64,000 nucleotides of DNA from Erythrobacter sp047872805 (GTDB taxonomy: Bacteria; Pseudomonadota; Alphaproteobacteria; Sphingomonadales; Sphingomonadaceae). Location: positions 112,467 to 176,466 of the forward strand of contig NZ_JBLQUK010000007.1 of assembly GCF_047872805.1 (NCBI RefSeq). Direction: 5' to 3'. Below are positions 32,798 to 41,023 of this stretch, in pieces; positions within the stretch are counted from its first letter, which is position 1, and every line of letters starts with the position of its first letter. The notes below the pieces were generated by a model. The model saw only the letters and a list, made by a program, of their open reading frames with translations, was not told the origin of the DNA and made no database searches. The translations under genes were made by a program, and so were the position numbers.

Positions 32798-33910
32798 ATG
32801 GACGGTTCTGCTCAATTCACTCTCCACGACGACGGCGCAGGCGGCACCAGAATTGCCTTTTCCGGGCCGCTGCTGGTTTCGACCATCGGCGCGCTGGATG
32901 CGCAATTGCAGCATGTGGCAGAACCGCTTTCGGCCATCGACCTTGCCGAAGTAAGCCAGATCGACACGGTCGGGGCATGGATCACTTGCCGCCTTGCCGT
33001 GCAGCATGGTGCCGAGATCACCGGCGCAGGTTCGCGCGCGCGGCGTTTGCTCGATGCGGTGGAAGGCGCGGGCCGTCCCGGCGGCACACCCCCTGACCGG
33101 GTGCCGGTATGGGAACGTGTGCCGATTGCGATGGGCGAGCAGGTCTATGCTGCGCGATCGGGTGTGTTCGGGGTGGTCGGGTTCTTTGGTCAGATCCTGA
33201 TCGGGTTCGGCAATCTGATTCGCCACCCCTCGCAATTTCCGATGCGCGCTCTGGTGCGCCAGATGGAGTTGGTGGGGGTGTCCGCGCTGCCGATTATCGG
33301 GCTGATGAGTTTCCTGATCGGGATCGTCATCGCGCAGCAGGGCGCGGTGCAATTGGCGCAGTTCGGCGCGGAGACGCTCACGGTCAATCTCGTCGGGCGG
33401 ATCACCTTGCGCGAACTGGGCGTGCTGATGACCGCGATCATGGTTGCCGGGCGTTCGGGCAGCGCCTTTGCCGCGCAGATCGGGACGATGAAACTGACCG
33501 AGGAAGTCGATGCGATGCGCACCATCGGCATTTCCCCGATTGAAAAACTGATAATCCCGCGCATTCTCGCCTGCACCTTCATGATGGTGCTGCTGGGCTT
33601 TTACGCCTCGGTCGTGGGGATTGTCGGCGGTGCGGTGATCGGCACGGTGTCGCTGGGCATTCCGTTTTTCACCTTTCTCGAACGGATTCAGGAAGTGGTG
33701 CCGCTCCACGATGTCTGGGTCGGGCTGATAAAGGCGCCGGTGTTCGGGCTGATCGTGGCTTTGGCGGGCTGTTATCACGGGATGCAGGTGCAGGGTAATT
33801 CCGAAGAAGTCGGCGCGCGCACCACAATGGCAGTGGTTTCGGCGATCTTTGCGGTGATCGTGCTCGATGCGTTCTTTGCGGTGTTCTTCACCGAAATCGG
33901 GTGGGGGTAG
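32798..33910 (+). CDS. mlaE: MlaE-family lipid transport permease with N-terminal STAS domain
   Basis: 370 residues from the ATG at 32798; an ATG at 32765 is possible. Residues 1-95 form an STAS-like domain (IDLAEVSQIDTVGAWIT). The rest is the MlaE permease with about five membrane helices and the family motifs FLIGIVIAQQGAVQL, IMVAGRSGSAFAAQIGTMK and EEVDAMRTIGISP. It forms the inner-membrane channel of an MCE-type ABC system that moves phospholipids between inner and outer membranes. In E. coli the STAS function is a separate protein, MlaB; here it is fused. It is the first of four tightly spaced genes. Confidence 0.95.
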   Translation: MDGSAQFTLHDDGAGGTRIAFSGPLLVSTIGALDAQLQHVAEPLSAIDLAEVSQIDTVGAWITCRLAVQHGAEITGAGSRARRLLDAVEGAGRPGGTPPDRVPVWERVPIAMGEQVYAARSGVFGVVGFFGQILIGFGNLIRHPSQFPMRALVRQMELVGVSALPIIGLMSFLIGIVIAQQGAVQLAQFGAETLTVNLVGRITLRELGVLMTAIMVAGRSGSAFAAQIGTMKLTEEVDAMRTIGISPIEKLIIPRILACTFMMVLLGFYASVVGIVGGAVIGTVSLGIPFFTFLERIQEVVPLHDVWVGLIKAPVFGLIVALAGCYHGMQVQGNSEEVGARTTMAVVSAIFAVIVLDAFFAVFFTEIGWG

Positions 33911-33913
33911 GCG

Positions 33914-34741
33914 ATGACCGATGAACGGCAGAACCCGGACGACGACGCGCCCATCGTGGTCGAAGGGCTGGTCAACAGATTCGGCGATTTCACCGTTCAC
34001 GACGGGCTCGACCTGATTGTCCGGCGGCGCGAGATATTGGGCGTGGTCGGCGGATCGGGCACCGGCAAATCGGTGCTGATGCGATCGATCATCGGGTTGC
34101 AGCAACCCGCCGCGGGCCGGATCGACGTGCTGGGCAAGACCATCACCGGTGAGGATCTCGACAAGAAAATCGGCGTCCGCCGCCGCTGGGGCGTGCTGTT
34201 TCAGGGCGGAGCGCTGTTTTCGACGCTGACCGTGGGCGAAAATGTCGAAGTGCCATTGAAACAATTCTACCCCGAAATTGGCGATGAACTGCGGCGCGAG
34301 ATTGCGCGTTACAAGGTGCTGCTGTCAGGCCTGCCCGAGGATGCGATTGCCAAATATCCGTCCGAACTTTCGGGCGGAATGAAGAAGCGCGCTGGTCTGG
34401 CACGCGCGCTCGCGCTTGATCCCGAATTGCTGTTCCTGGATGAGCCGACGGCCGGGCTCGACCCAATAGGCGCGGCCAAATTCGACCGTCAAACGCGCGA
34501 ATTGAAGGATACGCTGGGTCTCACCGTGTTCCTCATCACGCATGACCTCGATACCTTATACGAGATATGCGACCGGGTGGCTGTGATCGCCGAGAAAAAG
34601 ATCATTGCGGTCGGCACGATCCCCGAATTGCTCGAAACCCGGCATCCATGGATCGAGGAATATTTCAACGGACCGCGCGGGCGCGGGGCGCGCAACACCC
34701 ACAATCTCAAGACCTTGTCCGCATCCGAGCAGGTGTGGTGA
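33914..34741 (+). CDS. mlaF: MlaF-family ABC transporter ATPase
   Basis: 275 residues, 3 bases after mlaE. A complete ABC ATPase: Walker A GGSGTGKSVLM, Q-loop FQGGALFSTLT, signature LSGGMKKRAGLARAL, Walker B LLFLDEPTAGLDP and switch His in LITHDLDT. It powers the MlaE permease. The C-terminal ~25 residues (RGRGARNTHNL) extend past the ABC core and are variable. Confidence 0.96.
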   Translation: MTDERQNPDDDAPIVVEGLVNRFGDFTVHDGLDLIVRRREILGVVGGSGTGKSVLMRSIIGLQQPAAGRIDVLGKTITGEDLDKKIGVRRRWGVLFQGGALFSTLTVGENVEVPLKQFYPEIGDELRREIARYKVLLSGLPEDAIAKYPSELSGGMKKRAGLARALALDPELLFLDEPTAGLDPIGAAKFDRQTRELKDTLGLTVFLITHDLDTLYEICDRVAVIAEKKIIAVGTIPELLETRHPWIEEYFNGPRGRGARNTHNLKTLSASEQVW

Positions 34742-34803
34742 TGCACAACACCGACAATCGGGCAATGGACACAGCCGCCCAAGGGCGTTCATAGGAACAC
34801 ACG

Positions 34804-35751
34804 ATGGAGACAAGAGCCAATCATCTTTGGGTCGGCGCGGTTACGCTGCTGCTGCTGTTCGCGCTGGCGGCCTTTGTCGTGTGGATCGCCCGGCTGGGTC
34901 AGGGCGAACAAAGCGAATATGATATCTTCTACGGGCAGAGCGTCTCCGGCCTCGCCACTGGCAGCCAGGTTGCCTATGCCGGGGTGCCGGTGGGGCAGGT
35001 GGTCGATATTGCGCTGTCTCAGGACAATCCCGAATTCGTGCGGGTGCGCATCCGGGTAAAGAACGATGTGCCGATCCTGATCGGGACGACCGCGACGATC
35101 CAGGCCAGCTTTACCGGGGTTTCGACGATCCTGCTCGATGGCGCGCGCGGCGGTGCGCCCGCGATCACATGCGAAACCACTGCCTGTCCCGAAGGCTATC
35201 CGGTGATCCCGCCCAAGGATGGCGGTATCAATGCGCTGCTCAACAACGCGCCCTTGTTGCTCGAACGACTGGCGACTTTGACCGAGAACCTCAACATTCT
35301 GCTTGGACCGGAAAATCAGGAGCAGCTGGCCGGGATACTCGAAAATTCCAACCGTCTGACCGGCGAACTCGCCGATGCAGCCCCCCGGTTGGAGGGCACC
35401 TTTGCCGAGCTTGAACTGGCATTGAAGGAAGCCGGGGAAGCGCTCAATGCGTTTGAACAGGCGACGCAATCGACCGACAGGCTCATCAACGAAGAAGGGC
35501 CGCTGCTGGCCGAGGAACTGCGGGGCACCTTGCGGTCGGCCAATGAAGCGGCTGCGGCGCTGGCAGCCACGCTGGAGGACACTCGCCCGGCGGCGCGGCA
35601 ATTGCGCGAATCGACCCTTCCCGCCGCTGAGGCCACGCTTCAGGATTTGCGCAGCACCAGCCGATCGTTGCGCGCGATCACCGAAAGGCTGGAAAATCAG
35701 GGCGCAGGCTCGCTGATTGGCGGGCAGACGCTGCCGGATTATGAACCATGA
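34804..35751 (+). CDS. mlaD: MlaD/MCE domain substrate-binding protein
   Basis: 315 residues. One N-terminal transmembrane helix (about 11-30) anchors a periplasmic MCE domain (about 38-120: YDIFYGQSVSGLATGSQVAYAG shows the pattern, followed by IQASFTGVSTILLDG). The remainder (about 150-300) is a long helical, coiled-coil-like tail that in related proteins helps form a lipid tunnel. It is the substrate-binding component of the MlaEFD complex. Its stop overlaps the start of the lipoprotein gene (ATGA). Confidence 0.95.
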   Translation: METRANHLWVGAVTLLLLFALAAFVVWIARLGQGEQSEYDIFYGQSVSGLATGSQVAYAGVPVGQVVDIALSQDNPEFVRVRIRVKNDVPILIGTTATIQASFTGVSTILLDGARGGAPAITCETTACPEGYPVIPPKDGGINALLNNAPLLLERLATLTENLNILLGPENQEQLAGILENSNRLTGELADAAPRLEGTFAELELALKEAGEALNAFEQATQSTDRLINEEGPLLAEELRGTLRSANEAAAALAATLEDTRPAARQLRESTLPAAEATLQDLRSTSRSLRAITERLENQGAGSLIGGQTLPDYEP

Positions 35752-36422
35752 AACGGGTGATTGGGCAGGCACAGGATTTGGGCATGAAGAGGACGACGCG
35801 AATGATTAGCCCTGCAAACATTCTCCGGCGCGCGGGTCTTGGCATGGCAGCGGCCGGGGCCAGCCTTGCCCTTACCGCTTGCATCAGTCTGGGCGCAGAG
35901 CCGCCCGAAAGCCTCATCACCCTGTCCGCCACCGCCAGCGCCCCCGCCGGTGCGGGCGCGAGTGCCGGGCGCGAAGACAGCGCTGCGGCGATTGCGGTGC
36001 TGACCCCCGAAGTCCCGGCCAAGCTTGATGTGTTGCGCGTGCCGGTCAATGTCTCCGATACGCAGGTCGCCTATCTGCAAGAGGCGGTGTGGATCGAAAA
36101 GCCAGCGCGGCTGTTTCGCCGGATGATCGGGGAAATCCTGCGTCTGCGCGGCGGCGCCCTGGTGCTGGACAGCGATGACACGCCGACGCTGGCGGGCGTA
36201 TCCTTGCGCGGGACATTGAGCGAGATGAGCTATGATGCGCCGACATCATCGGTGGTGGTGCGGTTTGACGCGGTCCGCACCGACAGCAGCGGCGCGGTTC
36301 TGTCACGCCGTTTCGAAGCGCGCGAAAGCGGCGTCGCACCCGAAGCCGAATTTGTCGGCCCCGCGCTAAACCGCGCCGCCAACACGGTCGCGGGCGAAGT
36401 CGCCGATTGGGTGCTGGAGTGA
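35748..36422 (+). CDS. ABC-type transport auxiliary lipoprotein (PqiC-like)
   Basis: 224 residues from the overlapping ATG at 35748; ATGs at 35784 or 35802 would give a more normal signal peptide. The lipobox LTAC puts the lipidated Cys at residue 45 of the long form. The mature part resembles the auxiliary lipoprotein family found with MCE transporters (LRVPVNVSDTQVAYLQEAVWIE, and RLFRRMIGEILR). It is thought to help connect the MlaD-type protein to the outer membrane. It ends the mla operon and converges on the ATP12 gene. Confidence 0.85.
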   Translation: MKRVIGQAQDLGMKRTTRMISPANILRRAGLGMAAAGASLALTACISLGAEPPESLITLSATASAPAGAGASAGREDSAAAIAVLTPEVPAKLDVLRVPVNVSDTQVAYLQEAVWIEKPARLFRRMIGEILRLRGGALVLDSDDTPTLAGVSLRGTLSEMSYDAPTSSVVVRFDAVRTDSSGAVLSRRFEARESGVAPEAEFVGPALNRAANTVAGEVADWVLE

Positions 36423-36454
36423 GCGCTGGTGTGAGCACCTAACGCGCTGATCCG

Positions 36455-37159
36455 CTAACCCAGCGCCAGCCGCGTGATTTCGCGGGCCTTCAGGAAATCG
36501 GCCTGTCGTTTTGCGCGGCGTTCCTCGGCCTCTTCGTCGCGGCCCCATAGATCGGCCTGCCATTCCTCTTCGAGACAGGCGGCCTGCCACAGCGCCAGTG
36601 CCTCGACCTCGCTATCGGCTGCGCTCGCCGAAAGCCCGATCATGAGCGATGCCGACAGAGTGGTCATCGCCTCGATCCCGGCCAGCGCAATGGGGCCTTG
36701 CGCGCATAGCCGCGCGCGCAAATGCGCCAGCGCTGCATCGCTTTGCACGCGGTGGACAATACCGCTTACCCGGCTAAGCGCGATCCCTTCGCGCTGTTCA
36801 AACGCGGTGACAATCGGCTCCCATATTTCCAACTGCCGCACATAGAGCGCATCCTCCGGATCGGCGCGGTAAAGCAGCGTGTCGGTGTCGCCATAGGTCA
36901 GCAATTTGTCCGCGATTGCGGCAGGATTGGCGGCGATTACATCGATGGCGTAATCGACCATTGCCCGCGCGACAAAGCTGGCGGGATCGAGCGCCTCGCC
37001 CTGCGCCTCCCATTCCTGCGCGAGCGTGCGCGCCAGTGCTTCGCTTTGGACCTCTTGCGGGCTGCCTCCGACGCTTTTCACCCCGCGCCCATCAAGCGTC
37101 ACCTGCCAGCCGCCCGCTGCGGCGCGGTGGACGCTGACAGCCTTGTAAAAGCGCTTCAT
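36455..37159 (-). CDS. ATP12 family F1-ATPase assembly chaperone
   Basis: 234 residues. ATP12 binds F1 alpha subunits during ATP synthase assembly in mitochondria and alphaproteobacteria. Family features are KRFYKAVSVH with LDGRGVKS at the start, EWEAQGEALDPASF, DTDTLLYRAD and IVTAFEQREG. It is the last gene of a five-gene operon and overlaps the upstream small membrane gene by 4 bases. ATP synthase genes themselves are not in the window. Confidence 0.93.
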   Translation of the reverse strand: MKRFYKAVSVHRAAAGGWQVTLDGRGVKSVGGSPQEVQSEALARTLAQEWEAQGEALDPASFVARAMVDYAIDVIAANPAAIADKLLTYGDTDTLLYRADPEDALYVRQLEIWEPIVTAFEQREGIALSRVSGIVHRVQSDAALAHLRARLCAQGPIALAGIEAMTTLSASLMIGLSASAADSEVEALALWQAACLEEEWQADLWGRDEEAEERRAKRQADFLKAREITRLALG

Positions 37160-37395
37160 TGCGGGTTTTCCCGGTCACCGGCTTTCCAGCGCTTGGCCAG
37201 CACCGGGGGCGCGAAGAAGAACGCCACCATGCTGACAATCGCCAGCGCCGCTCCCAAGGCATAGGGCAGGGCAATCACACCGCGGGCAATCGCAAGACCG
37301 CCGATCACGCCAAGGATCGACAGGACCCGCACCGCGTTCATCACCATGTAACGCCGCGCGGCGCGGGCTTCTTCGGGGGAAGCAGGGGTGGTCAT
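37156..37395 (-). CDS. Small two-helix membrane protein
   Basis: 79 residues with two predicted transmembrane helices (about 20-39 and 43-65), a charged N-terminus rich in Ala/Glu/Arg and a basic C-terminus (LAKRWKAGDREN). I do not recognise a family with certainty. It overlaps both neighbours, the HAD phosphatase and ATP12, by 4 bases, which strongly supports translation. The role is unknown. Confidence 0.75.
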   Translation of the reverse strand: MTTPASPEEARAARRYMVMNAVRVLSILGVIGGLAIARGVIALPYALGAALAIVSMVAFFFAPPVLAKRWKAGDRENPQ

Positions 37396-38054
37396 GCCAA
37401 TCGTTCCAGTTCCTCGCCCAGTTGTGCAGAATTGCGGGCCACCATTCGCGCGCCGCTGGCCAGCAATTCGGCAGGGCTGTGATACCCCCAGGCAACCCCG
37501 ATAGCGGCGGCGCGGGCAGTGCAGGCCATCTGCATGTCAAAACTGGTGTCGCCGATCATCACGGTGTTTTCAGGCTGCGCTCCGGCCTCGAACATTGCGG
37601 CCTCCAGCATGGCGGGATGCGGCTTTGACGGGTGGCGGTCGGCGGTCTGGAACGACACGAACAGATCGGTCAGACCATGCGCGGCGAGGCAAGCGGTCAG
37701 CCCGCGGTCCGATTTGCCGGTCGCCACCGCCAGGCTCCACCCGGCGCTGCGCAGGTCGTGCAGCAGCGCGGCGATCCCGTCATACAGAGGTTCGTCCAGC
37801 AGCCCTTCCTCACGGCGGGCGCGAAAGCTGGATTTGTAAAATTCGGTGATATCGCGGCGCTGGCTTTCGTTCGCATCGGGGGCCAGTTCGCGGATCGCCA
37901 CGGGCAGGCTGAGGCCCACCAGCCGGCGCACCTGCGCCGGGTCAGGCGCGGCCTGCTGTGCCCGTTCAAAGGCGCGTTGCATCGCCCACAGCACATCGGC
38001 CTGCCCATCGACCAGCGTCCCGTCGCAATCGAAGACCGCGAGCCGGATGGTCAC
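37392..38054 (-). CDS. HAD-superfamily phosphatase (phosphoglycolate-phosphatase-like)
   Basis: 220 residues. HAD motif I is AVFDCDGTLVDGQ with the nucleophile Asp, motif II is AVATGKSD, the conserved lysine is in SKPHPAML and motif IV is MIGDTSFDMQMA. A helical cap lies between motifs I and II, as in class I enzymes. Members remove phosphate from phosphoglycolate, sugar phosphates or nucleotides; the substrate is not assigned. It overlaps both neighbours by 4 bases. Confidence 0.9.
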   Translation of the reverse strand: MTIRLAVFDCDGTLVDGQADVLWAMQRAFERAQQAAPDPAQVRRLVGLSLPVAIRELAPDANESQRRDITEFYKSSFRARREEGLLDEPLYDGIAALLHDLRSAGWSLAVATGKSDRGLTACLAAHGLTDLFVSFQTADRHPSKPHPAMLEAAMFEAGAQPENTVMIGDTSFDMQMACTARAAAIGVAWGYHSPAELLASGARMVARNSAQLGEELERLA

Positions 38055-39286
38055 GGTTTCTTGCCCTTTGGCTTTCCTTTTGGTTTTCCCTTTGGCCTAT
38101 TCAACCCCTTTGGATTGGCCCCGGTCTTTTTGGTTGCCGGTGCAGCGCCGCGTTCGCGGCGCGGCGCGCGGGATTCCTTGCGCGCCTGTTTGAAGTGGCG
38201 GCGCGCGGCCTGCTTCTTTTCCGCAGGTGTGCGTTCGGGCGCTTCGTCGCGGATCGGGGAGGCGTCGCTTTGCGCTGGGTCGAACCCCAGCGCCTCCATG
38301 CTGGCGGCAAAATGCGGCGGCAGTTCGGCGGTCACATCCAACTTGCCGCCGCCCGGCTGTCCGCCTGCGCTATCCGGGGTGGCGATAATCAGACGGCGCG
38401 CATGGAGGTGCATCTTGCGGCTGATGGTCCCGGTCAGAAACGCATCCTGCCCGCCATATTTGCCGTCGCCCACGATTGGGTGGCCGATCGCCGCCATATG
38501 CACACGCAATTGGTGGGTGCGCCCGGTCAGCGGCTCCAATTCAACCCAGGCGGCGCGCATCCCGGCGCGTTCGATCACCCGGTAGCGGGTCTTTGCCGCC
38601 GCGCCGTTCTCTTCATCGACGTGCATTTTTTCGCCGCCGGTGCCCGGCTGTTTGGCAAGCGGGGCGTCGACGGTGCCTTCGCGGACCTGCGGGACGCCGA
38701 CCACCAGCGCCCAATAGACCTTGCGCGCGCTGCGTCCGGCAAAGCGGCGCGAAAAACTCGCCGCGCTGCCGGGTGTGCGCGCGATCAGCAGGACGCCCGA
38801 GGTGTCCTTGTCGAGCCGGTGGACCAGCCGCGGGCGGGGCGTCTTGTCATCATCGACAAAGGCATCGAGCAACCCGTCAACGTGCCGCGTTGTCTTGCTG
38901 CCGCCCTGCGTGGCAAGTCCGGGGGGCTTGTTGAGCACGATCGCGCTGGGGGTTTCGCGGATCACCATGGCGTGCGCCTCGGCGATGTCCTCGGCGCTCA
39001 GCTTGCGGGTTCTGGGGGCGGTCTTGGGTTGCACCTCGCCGCCGGGAGGAACGCGCAGCACCTGCCCGGTGGCCAGCCTGTCCTCAGGCTTCACCCGCCC
39101 GCCATCGACCCGGATTTGACCGGTGCGCGCCCAGCGCGAGATCGTGGCAAAGCCGATTTGCGGCAGATTGCGTTTGAACCAGCGGTCCAGCCGGATGCCG
39201 TCATCATCTGCGCCCACGGTGAATTGCCGAACCTCGGCAGCGGCGGGATCGGGGCGCGGTGAGATATTGTCAGGTGTGTCGGTCAT
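38051..39286 (-). CDS. rluC: RluA-family pseudouridine synthase, RluC-like, with basic C-terminal tail
   Basis: 411 residues from the ATG at 39286, which overlaps the crcB stop. An S4 domain (IRLDRWFKRNLPQIGFATI, residues about 30-90) is followed by the catalytic domain with PRLVHRLDKDTSGVLLIA and TGRTHQLRVH. It should isomerise uridines in 23S rRNA; RluC rather than RluD is suggested by the N-terminal half, but the targets are inferred. The last ~65 residues are strongly basic and end in a degenerate PKGK repeat, encoded by an imperfect 12-base tandem repeat around 38055-38100. This tail is not part of the usual fold and may bind RNA. Confidence 0.9.
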   Translation of the reverse strand: MTDTPDNISPRPDPAAAEVRQFTVGADDDGIRLDRWFKRNLPQIGFATISRWARTGQIRVDGGRVKPEDRLATGQVLRVPPGGEVQPKTAPRTRKLSAEDIAEAHAMVIRETPSAIVLNKPPGLATQGGSKTTRHVDGLLDAFVDDDKTPRPRLVHRLDKDTSGVLLIARTPGSAASFSRRFAGRSARKVYWALVVGVPQVREGTVDAPLAKQPGTGGEKMHVDEENGAAAKTRYRVIERAGMRAAWVELEPLTGRTHQLRVHMAAIGHPIVGDGKYGGQDAFLTGTISRKMHLHARRLIIATPDSAGGQPGGGKLDVTAELPPHFAASMEALGFDPAQSDASPIRDEAPERTPAEKKQAARRHFKQARKESRAPRRERGAAPATKKTGANPKGLNRPKGKPKGKPKGKKP

Positions 39287-39714
39287 GGCGCGCTTTGCAT
39301 CATAACAGTTTGCATGACCACCAGCCCGGCCAGAAACGCCGCCATTCCCGCGAGGACCGAAACCGAGCCGTAAGCAAGCCCTTGCAGCATTTGCCCGCGG
39401 TGGATCAGGGTGATCATCTCGGCGCTGAACGCGCTGAATGTGGTGAAGCCGCCGAGCAAGCCGACGCCCAGCAGCAGGCGGATCGTCTCGGCGCTTTGCG
39501 GAGTGTGGCTGGACCGCGCAAGCCAGCCCAGCAGCACACCCATCAGCAGGCTGCCAATGACATTGACCGCCAGCGTCGCCCAGGGAAATCCGCCCGCCGT
39601 TCCGATGAAATGCGCCGCCGCGCGCCCCACCTGAAACCGCATGAGCGCACCGACCCCGCCGCCAAGGGCGACATAAAGCGAGGCGGCAAAGGGAGAAAGC
39701 GTAGCGCTGGTCAT
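39283..39714 (-). CDS. crcB: Fluoride channel CrcB/Fluc
   Basis: 143 residues, four transmembrane helices. Family motifs are GGGVGALMRF, FPWATLAVNVIGSLLMGVL and GLLGGFTTFSAFSAE, the last carrying the Phe/Thr residues that line the fluoride pore. Dimers export fluoride. It is the first gene of the five-gene ATGA-overlap operon. I saw no recognisable fluoride riboswitch in the 39715-39997 upstream region. Confidence 0.95.
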   Translation of the reverse strand: MTSATLSPFAASLYVALGGGVGALMRFQVGRAAAHFIGTAGGFPWATLAVNVIGSLLMGVLLGWLARSSHTPQSAETIRLLLGVGLLGGFTTFSAFSAEMITLIHRGQMLQGLAYGSVSVLAGMAAFLAGLVVMQTVMMQSAP

Positions 39715-39997
39715 AGGACGGTGCCTTTAGCCAGAGCAGCCGCCTCTGCATAGCGCCAGTGTCACAACAGCGTTAGGGATGCGGGCGCAGGGGCAGGATG
39801 CGGTCGTTCAGGACGGCATCAGTGCCATTGCCATCTTGCCATTTTCGCGAGGCGGCGCTATGTAACCCCCAGATTGAGCGCGTTCCGGGAAGGAATCGCG
39901 CCCGTTCCAGCGTCAAATTTACGCGCATTCCCGCGATTCGTCGCGGCGGGCCTGATATTGTGGGTCCGATGCGATTGAAACAAGGTAGAAGTCATTT

Positions 39998-40204
39998 ATG
40001 CAAATCATGGTTCGCGATAACAATGTCGATCAGGCCCTCCGCGCGCTCAAGAAGAAGCTGCAGCGCGAAGGTGTATATCGCGAAATGAAATTGCGTCGTC
40101 ACTTCGAAAAGCCCAGCGAAAAGCGCGCCCGTGAAAAGGCTGCTGCGGTTCGCCGCGCACGCAAGCTTGAACGCAAGCGGATGGAACGCGACGGCATCAA
40201 GTAA
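39998..40204 (+). CDS. rpsU: 30S ribosomal protein S21
   Basis: 68 residues, basic, with the typical S21 opening (MVRDNNVDQALRALKKKLQ) and a Lys/Arg-rich helical C-terminus. The ATG at 39998 is preceded by AAGG at a distance of about 10 bases; an in-frame ATG at 40007 is possible. S21 helps mRNA selection at initiation. The 280 bases upstream hold no gene and must carry its promoter. A strong terminator follows at 40297. Confidence 0.97.
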   Translation: MQIMVRDNNVDQALRALKKKLQREGVYREMKLRRHFEKPSEKRAREKAAAVRRARKLERKRMERDGIK

Positions 40205-40296
40205 GGCCGCGCGTTTTCACGCTGCGCGCCAGCGCGCTCGTCAAACGTGGTTTGGCCGCATGAGAACGCTTGAAACCCTAACCGGGATAAGCCATC

Positions 40297-40323
40297 AGGG
40301 CGCGGACCGTTCCGCGCCCTTTT
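40297..40323 (+). terminator. Rho-independent terminator of rpsU
   Basis: AGGGCGCGGA (40297-40306) and TCCGCGCCCT (40311-40320) form a 10-bp perfect stem with a 4-base loop and a T-rich tail, about 90 bases after rpsU. Confidence 0.85.
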
Positions 40324-40402
40324 GCCATGCGAAATCGGGGTCTTTGCATGGCTGACCTGCCGATCGGCAGTTCGGGGGCGCCCATTCTGATGAGATAGAT
40401 CA

Positions 40403-40987
40403 ATGACCGAAATCACGCGCGTTCCGATCCAGCCCGTTGCCAAGGGCTCGCTGACCAAGCTTTGGCTGGGAGTTGTCATCGCCATTCTGATTGGCGGCGG
40501 CCTCGCGTGGGCCGCGGTGCCCAAGGGGCTTAGCGTTGATACTATCGTGGCCGGCACCGGCGAATTTCCCAAGGAAGGCGATATGGTCTTTGTGAAATAC
40601 AAAGGCATGCTGGCCGCAACCGGCGATGTGTTCGACGAATCGCAGGACATCCCGCTTCCGATCCAAGGGGTGTTTCCCGAAGGCAGCCCGTTCCCGGTTG
40701 AAAAAGACGCCACCATCGAAGGGTTCTACATGGGTCTGCAGCAGATGCAGAAAGGCGGGAAATACGAACTCTTCATCCCCGCCGAACAGGCTTACGGTGC
40801 CGAGCCGCCTCCGGGCGCGCCGATCCCGCCCAACGCCGATCTGTTGTTCGAGATCGAAGTGGTCGATTTCATGACCCGCGAAATGTTCGACCGCAATCTG
40901 TCGATCCTGCAACAGGCGATGCAGGCGGGACCGGGCGGGCTTGGCGGGCCGCAAGGTCCTGCACCCGAAGCACCTGCGGCGGAATGA
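40403..40987 (+). CDS. Membrane-anchored FKBP-type peptidyl-prolyl isomerase
   Basis: 194 residues. One N-terminal transmembrane helix (about 20-39) leads to a periplasmic FKBP domain (about 45-155): GDMVFVKYKGML, GDVFDESQ, FPEGSPFPV, GKYELFIPAEQAYG and LLFEIEVVDF. FKBPs catalyse cis-trans isomerisation of proline bonds during folding. The tail is Gly/Pro/Ala-rich. It precedes the DUF4153 gene on the same strand by about 35 bases. Confidence 0.92.
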   Translation: MTEITRVPIQPVAKGSLTKLWLGVVIAILIGGGLAWAAVPKGLSVDTIVAGTGEFPKEGDMVFVKYKGMLAATGDVFDESQDIPLPIQGVFPEGSPFPVEKDATIEGFYMGLQQMQKGGKYELFIPAEQAYGAEPPPGAPIPPNADLLFEIEVVDFMTREMFDRNLSILQQAMQAGPGGLGGPQGPAPEAPAAE

Positions 40988-41023
40988 TGAAGGCTTTCGG
41001 ACTTTGCCCGGGGGTTGGGTCCG

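Noticed and set aside
32639..34264. 541-codon minus-strand frame opposite mlaE and mlaF
   Set aside because: Antisense to two well-supported genes; translation is low in hydrophobic pattern and rich in His/Arg/Gln, typical of a shadow.
39715..39997. Possible fluoride riboswitch upstream of crcB
   Set aside because: I could not find the conserved fluoride riboswitch core; the region reads as divergent promoters for crcB and rpsU.
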